The notes beneath the pieces are model-generated. The model searched no databases. It saw only the letters and a list, made by a program, of their open reading frames with translations, and had not been told where the DNA came from. The translations under genes were made by a program, and so were the position numbers. A DNA stretch of 64,000 bases from Emcibacter nanhaiensis (GTDB lineage: Bacteria; Pseudomonadota; Alphaproteobacteria; Sphingomonadales; Emcibacteraceae). Position 1 is the first letter of the stretch; each line of letters opens with the position of its first letter. Positions 61,163-64,000 of this stretch are shown piece by piece. Location of the stretch: positions 255,501-319,500 of the forward strand of contig NZ_VFIY01000005.1 of NCBI RefSeq assembly GCF_006385175.1, read 5' to 3'.

Positions 61163-61358
61163 GTTGAAACCCTGATAATTTTCTGACCCTGAATATGTAA
61201 TAATTCATATATCGAATGGCCTGTTATGGCAACAAGAACCCGAAAAAATACTGTGTAGTTACAAATAAGGCGGTTCCGTATCTGGACCGGCGCAGATATG
61301 TCCACAGGGTATGCAGGATTTGGGTAAAAGGGGTTTTGCGTCAACGGGATGGCGAACC

Positions 61359-61376
61359 TTGACCATGTCTGGTCAA
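61359..61376. promoter_or_regulatory. Perfect palindrome next to the FNR box
   Basis: TTGACCA-TGTC-TGGTCAA, 7-base arms. Its centre lies 34 bases upstream of the centre of the FNR box. The arms are wider apart than in an FNR site, so another regulator is likely. Confidence 0.5.
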
Positions 61377-61394
61377 TTCACAGGATTATTGCAA

Positions 61395-61408
61395 TTGATG
61401 CGAATCAA
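61395..61408. promoter_or_regulatory. FNR/Anr binding site
   Basis: TTGAT-GCGA-ATCAA is an exact match to the TTGAT-N4-ATCAA consensus. The centre is about 86 bases before the usp start; activation at -41.5 would put the transcript start near 61443, which is plausible. The site could also serve autoregulation of the divergent fnr gene. Confidence 0.85.
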
Positions 61409-61487
61409 TGCTTCAATGAGGCCGGGCGAATAGGATGCACCTTACGGGTGTTCAACTCAGAATCACACAGAGAGGCGAGAAAAGCAG

Positions 61488-61934
61488 ATGACAGGCGATA
61501 AAGTAAAATTTCTGGTGGGATATGACGGCGGCGAGCTGAGTGAGCGGGCGGCGGAACTGGCGGCCGGCAAGCTGGCTACCCGGGGCGGTGGCATTCTCTA
61601 CCTGGTTTATGTGGTGGACTGGTCCGAGTTCGAGGTCATGAGCGTGGAGGAACTGGCGGTGCGCCATTCCCAGCAAATGGAACAGCTGGAAACCGCCGAA
61701 GAGGAAATCATCGCGCCGGCCAAGAAACGACTGGCGCGGGAAGGCGTGGAAATCAAAAGCTTCGTTCAGGTCGGCCATGCGGCCGATGTGATTACCTCGC
61801 TGGCCGAGGAAGAAAATGTGGAACAGGTGTTCCTGGGCCACAAGGGCAAGGGACTGCTGGCCAAGATCGGTTTGGGCAGCGTGGCCTATGGCGTGCTGCA
61901 GAAGGCCAAGGTGCCGGTGACGGTGGTGCCCTAG
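61488..61934 (+). CDS. Universal stress protein
   Basis: A 148-residue UspA-domain protein. FLVGYDGGELSERAAELAA at the start and VFLGHKGKGLLAKIGLGSVAYGVLQKAKVPVTVV at the end, quoted here in two parts (GHKGKG and GSVAYGV), form the ATP-binding G-x2-G-x9-G-like loop. It is probably induced under low oxygen through the FNR box upstream. Such proteins support survival in energy limitation. It is followed by a terminator and is monocistronic. Confidence 0.88.
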   Translation: MTGDKVKFLVGYDGGELSERAAELAAGKLATRGGGILYLVYVVDWSEFEVMSVEELAVRHSQQMEQLETAEEEIIAPAKKRLAREGVEIKSFVQVGHAADVITSLAEEENVEQVFLGHKGKGLLAKIGLGSVAYGVLQKAKVPVTVVP

Positions 61935-61971
61935 TTCCGGACTGTGCCGGCAAGAAAAATCCAATGAAAAC

Positions 61972-62000
61972 GGCCGCTTAGGATCTAAGCGGCCTTTTTG
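61972..62000 (+). terminator. Intrinsic terminator after the universal stress gene
   Basis: Stem GGCCGCTTA / TAAGCGGCC with a GGATC loop, then TTTTT. Confidence 0.88.
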
Positions 62001-62040
62001 TTCCCAGATTGGGACAGTTTGGCGGTTTGTTGCGGAATTA

Positions 62041-62057
62041 TGTCGGCTTTCTTTACA
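62041..62057 (+). promoter_or_regulatory. Conserved upstream element of the first PEP-CTERM gene
   Basis: TGTCGGCTTTCTTTACA, repeated at 62943 with one change (C to T at the seventh base). Its start is 103 bases before the TGGCAC of the sigma-54 promoter, a typical distance for an enhancer-type activator site. ATGGTT follows both copies after a short variable gap. Confidence 0.6.
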
Positions 62058-62143
62058 GTTGCATGGTTCAGGAAAAATGCCCCGATAAGTTAAAATTTAT
62101 TAACTTTTTGTTTAATAACGAAAAAATAGCGATTTTACAAAAT

Positions 62144-62158
62144 TGGCACGTTATTTGC
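62144..62158 (+). promoter_or_regulatory. Sigma-54 promoter of the first PEP-CTERM gene
   Basis: TGGCAC-GTTAT-TTGC is an exact -24/-12 element (consensus TGGCAC-N5-TTGC). It lies 57 bases before the ATG at 62215, with AT-rich DNA upstream that suits bending. Confidence 0.85.
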
Positions 62159-62214
62159 GAGGTAAGAGGGCAAGTGAAGAAATATTATGTAACCTGTAAT
62201 ATAAGAGGTTAGTT

Positions 62215-62796
62215 ATGGTAAATATCTTTAACAATATGATCAAGGCCGCAGGCCTGGCCGCGCTGATGGCTCTGGGTGGCGCTGCGGCGTCCCAGGCGGC
62301 AATTGTCAGCATTTCGGGCACCTGTCAGGCAGGATGCGACGATGTGGGGGTTGCCGACGGTACCGCCTACTCCGGTGAACTGGAACTGGTTGATTCTGTT
62401 GTCGTGCCCAACGGCTCATTTGACAATGGTGATGTCCTCGGCTTCTCCCTGGAACTTGGCAGCATGCTGATTGATGATGCTTCTGCCGTGGCCTACAACA
62501 TCTCCGGTACATTTGACGACACCGTATCCACGCTGGTTGAATTTTACATCGTGGCAACGGAGGCGCTCTTCGACGATACCGGCGAGATCATGGTGCTGAT
62601 CAGCGAGCAGTCCATTTACCGGGCCCAGGTGGATGGCTGGTGTGATACTGAGGCCTGCCTGAGCGGTTCAGCTATTGGTATTGACCTGAGCGAGCCTGAA
62701 ATCACTGTGGCTGTGGAAGCTTCCGAGCCGGCCATGCTCGGCCTGCTGGGTCTGGGTCTTGTCGGCTTCGGCCTGGCCCGCCGCCGTCACGGATAA
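62215..62796 (+). CDS. PEP-CTERM sorting-signal protein, copy 1
   Basis: A 193-residue exported protein with a signal peptide (to about residue 28, SQA-AI) and a C-terminal PEP-CTERM signal: SEPAMLGLLGLGLVGFGLAR, ending RRRHG. Such proteins are cut and anchored by exosortase (EpsH/XrtA family) and belong to surface or matrix systems. The mature part has Cys37 and Cys41 (CQAGC) and a beta-rich, acidic core. AGAGG precedes the ATG. It is a tandem paralogue of the gene at 63119. No exosortase gene lies in the window. Confidence 0.85.
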   Translation: MVNIFNNMIKAAGLAALMALGGAAASQAAIVSISGTCQAGCDDVGVADGTAYSGELELVDSVVVPNGSFDNGDVLGFSLELGSMLIDDASAVAYNISGTFDDTVSTLVEFYIVATEALFDDTGEIMVLISEQSIYRAQVDGWCDTEACLSGSAIGIDLSEPEITVAVEASEPAMLGLLGLGLVGFGLARRRHG

Positions 62797-62833
62797 GGTT
62801 TCACTATATTTATTCTGAAAATGCCAAACTTTT

Positions 62834-62862
62834 GGGCCGCCCTGCTGAGGCGGCCCTTTTTT
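62834..62862 (+). terminator. Terminator after PEP-CTERM copy 1
   Basis: Stem GGGCCGCC / GGCGGCCC with loop CTGCTGA, then six T. The same hairpin and loop recur after copy 2 (63762). Confidence 0.9.
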
Positions 62863-62942
62863 ATGGCGAGGCCGTTATTGCAGCAAATCGCCGTTATTGC
62901 GGCAAATCAATGTAGGCCACCTGTAAAATTCTGCTTCCAGGG

Positions 62943-62959
62943 TGTCGGTTTTCTTTACA
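62943..62959 (+). promoter_or_regulatory. Conserved upstream element of the second PEP-CTERM gene
   Basis: TGTCGGTTTTCTTTACA, 16 of 17 bases the same as at 62041. Its start is 102 bases before the TGGCAC of the promoter. Confidence 0.6.
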
Positions 62960-63044
62960 ACCTGTGATGGTTATTTGCCTTTTCAGTTATCCTTTTGTTA
63001 TATAAGGTGCTGTTTTATATATGTATATTTTTGTTCCTTGCCAT

Positions 63045-63059
63045 TGGCACAATGTTTGC
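63045..63059 (+). promoter_or_regulatory. Sigma-54 promoter of the second PEP-CTERM gene
   Basis: TGGCAC-AATGT-TTGC is an exact -24/-12 element, 60 bases before the ATG at 63119. It is surrounded by ATT-GGCAC context shared with the first copy. Confidence 0.85.
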
Positions 63060-63118
63060 TTGTAAATTAGGGCAGGAATGTCAAAGAAAATTGATCTTTA
63101 GAATTGGGGGTTCTCTAT

Positions 63119-63730
63119 ATGTATGAAAAACTTTCTATGTTGCTAAAGGTGCCTGTTCTGTCTGCTCTGATGACAGTCGGCGCCGTTTTCACGTCCCAGG
63201 CTGCCGTCGTGAGTATTTCCGGCATATGCCAGACCGGCTGTGGCGATGTGGGTGTGCCCGACGAAACCGGCTATTCCGGCGAGATTGAGCTTGTGGATGC
63301 TGTTGTCGTGCCCAACGGCTCCTTTGACAGTGATGATGTGCTCGGTTTTTCTTTTGAAATCGGTTCGACAACCATCAGTGACGCTTCGGCCTCCGCCTAT
63401 AATATTTCCGGCACGTTTGATGCTGCGGTTTCAACATTGGTTCAATTCTATATTGTGGCGACGGAAGCCCTGTATGACGATACCGGCGAGATTATGGTCC
63501 TCATCAGCGACGAGTCCTTCTATACTGCCAGTGTGAATGCTGTGGGGAACGGAGGAACGACAAATGACGCTGGATTTGAATTGATTATGGACTTCATCGA
63601 TTTCACTGATCAGATACAGTTCCAGGAGGTTCCTGAATTTGCTGTTGGGACAGTTTCCGAACCGGCCATGCTCGGCCTGCTGGGTCTGGGGCTTGCCGGT
63701 TTCGGCCTGGCCCGCCGCCGTCGCGGATAG
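63119..63730 (+). CDS. PEP-CTERM sorting-signal protein, copy 2
   Basis: A 203-residue exported paralogue of the gene at 62215. The signal peptide ends near SQA-AV; Cys37 and Cys41 (CQTGC) are conserved; the core keeps DVGVPDETGYSGEIELVDAV and YIVATEALYDDTGEIMVLIS. The C-terminal signal SEPAMLGLLGLGLAGFGLAR, then RRRG, is nearly identical at DNA level to copy 1. The regions before the signal (about 130-175) differ strongly. The ATG at 63119 follows GGGGG; a TTG at 63104 is unlikely. Confidence 0.85.
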   Translation: MYEKLSMLLKVPVLSALMTVGAVFTSQAAVVSISGICQTGCGDVGVPDETGYSGEIELVDAVVVPNGSFDSDDVLGFSFEIGSTTISDASASAYNISGTFDAAVSTLVQFYIVATEALYDDTGEIMVLISDESFYTASVNAVGNGGTTNDAGFELIMDFIDFTDQIQFQEVPEFAVGTVSEPAMLGLLGLGLAGFGLARRRRG

Positions 63731-63761
63731 ACAGCAATTCTGTAGAACAGTAAAAAAGAAC

Positions 63762-63790
63762 GGGCCGCCCTGCTGAGGCGGCCCTTTTTT
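63762..63790. terminator. Terminator after PEP-CTERM copy 2, likely bidirectional
   Basis: Stem GGGCCGCC / GGCGGCCC, loop CTGCTGA, then TTTTTT; the minus-strand side also runs into GTTCTTTTTTAC, so it can end the TonB receptor transcript as well. Confidence 0.88.
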
Positions 63791-63810
63791 ATGGTGAGTT
63801 CTGAAAAAGC

Positions 63811-64000
63811 TCAGAAGCCGTAATTGACGCTGAAGCGGAAATTGCGGCCCGGCAGCGGCAGCACATCCTTGAGGAAGCTGGTGTGCAGGCGCCGTTCTTC
63901 ATTGGTCAGGTTCTGGACCTGCAGGGTCAGGGCCAGGTCTTCCTCTTCCCCCATGGGCTTCCAGGACGCTTCCAGGTTTACTTCCGTATAGCCCTCGGTC
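63811..64000 (-). CDS. TonB-dependent receptor, C-terminal end (cut by window end)
   Basis: Sixty-two codons of a minus-strand gene that runs out of the window. The translation has VQNLTNEERRLHTSFLKD and ends LPLPGRNFRFSVNYGF-stop, the classic last strands of a TonB-dependent outer-membrane receptor, with a terminal phenylalanine for BAM-assisted insertion. Substrate cannot be told from this part. It is convergent with the PEP-CTERM gene. Confidence 0.88.
   Translation of the reverse strand, partial: TEGYTEVNLEASWKPMGEEEDLALTLQVQNLTNEERRLHTSFLKDVLPLPGRNFRFSVNYGF

Larger units (their letters stand above)
61163..61487. other. 325-base divergent region between fnr and usp
   Basis: No gene is supported here. 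It contains AT-rich DNA near fnr, a palindrome at 61359-61376 and a perfect FNR box at 61395-61408. Confidence 0.6.
62797..63118. other. 322-base region between the two PEP-CTERM genes
   Basis: No gene is supported here. It holds the terminator of copy 1 (62834), the conserved element (62943), AT-rich DNA (62985-63040), the sigma-54 promoter (63045), and GGGGG as ribosome binding site of copy 2. Confidence 0.6.

Noticed and set aside
62076-62118. TTAA repeats upstream of PEP-CTERM copy 1, resembling CtrA boxes.
   Set aside because: The spacings are six and eight bases, not the seven needed for TTAA-N7-TTAA; the AT-rich context makes chance matches likely.

Overview
The window is a 64 kb piece of a GC-rich bacterial chromosome, almost certainly from an alphaproteobacterium. 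The signs are: the F1 genes atpHAGDC standing apart from the Fo genes and following priA; an sdhCDAB / zapE / mdh-sucCDAB-lpd block; a conserved rplU-rpmA-obgE-proBA-nadD-rsfS-rlmH-gpmI-envC-ctpA-rppH block; an FnrN-type oxygen regulator with a C-X2-C-X7-C cluster; and a malyl-CoA lyase / mesaconyl-CoA hydratase pair of the ethylmalonyl-CoA type. Secreted peptidases, a TonB-dependent receptor and PEP-CTERM proteins suggest a free-living, probably aquatic heterotroph that lives partly on proteins or peptides. Genus cannot be told from the sequence alone.

Layout. 1-1.5 kb: end of leuB, then asd (amino acid biosynthesis). 1.6-7.4 kb: three exported metallopeptidases of unrelated families (DUF885, M2/ACE-like, M28) plus a GFA-family zinc protein. 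7.5-13.1 kb: malyl-CoA lyase-like and mesaconyl-CoA hydratase genes, a convergent overlapping permease, and an unusual exported ankyrin/LprI-like protein. 13.3-28.2 kb: TCA-cycle block (sdhCDAB, mdh, sucCDAB, lpd), interrupted by two small paralogous proteins on the minus strand and by zapE. 28.3-33.8 kb: small PepSY-like exported protein, LysR regulator, SulP transporter, xerC, DUF484, transaldolase. 34-42.3 kb: priA, an unrecognised protein, and the F1-ATPase operon. 42.4-48.3 kb: PfkB kinase, serine hydrolase, ketopantoate reductase-like protein, two paralogous membrane proteins, rppH. 48.4-60.2 kb: a long minus-strand block for envelope, glycolysis, proline, NAD and ribosome functions. 60.4-62 kb: fnr and a divergent universal stress gene with a perfect FNR box between them. 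62.2-63.8 kb: two tandem PEP-CTERM paralogues, each with its own sigma-54 promoter. The last 190 bases are the C-terminus of a TonB-dependent receptor.

How it works together. The 13-28 kb block encodes a contiguous run of the oxidative TCA cycle (2-oxoglutarate to succinyl-CoA, succinate, fumarate; malate to oxaloacetate). Its two transcription units carry the same 18-base palindromic element upstream, in opposite orientations, which hints at shared control. Malyl-CoA lyase and mesaconyl-CoA hydratase would feed glyoxylate and C4/C3 units into that cycle during growth on acetyl-CoA precursors. The most striking non-coding signal is at 62-63.1 kb: two canonical -24/-12 promoters, each with the same 17-base element (one position variable) placed 102-103 bases upstream, driving duplicated exosortase-type surface proteins. 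No tRNA, rRNA, CRISPR array, prophage or insertion sequence was seen.
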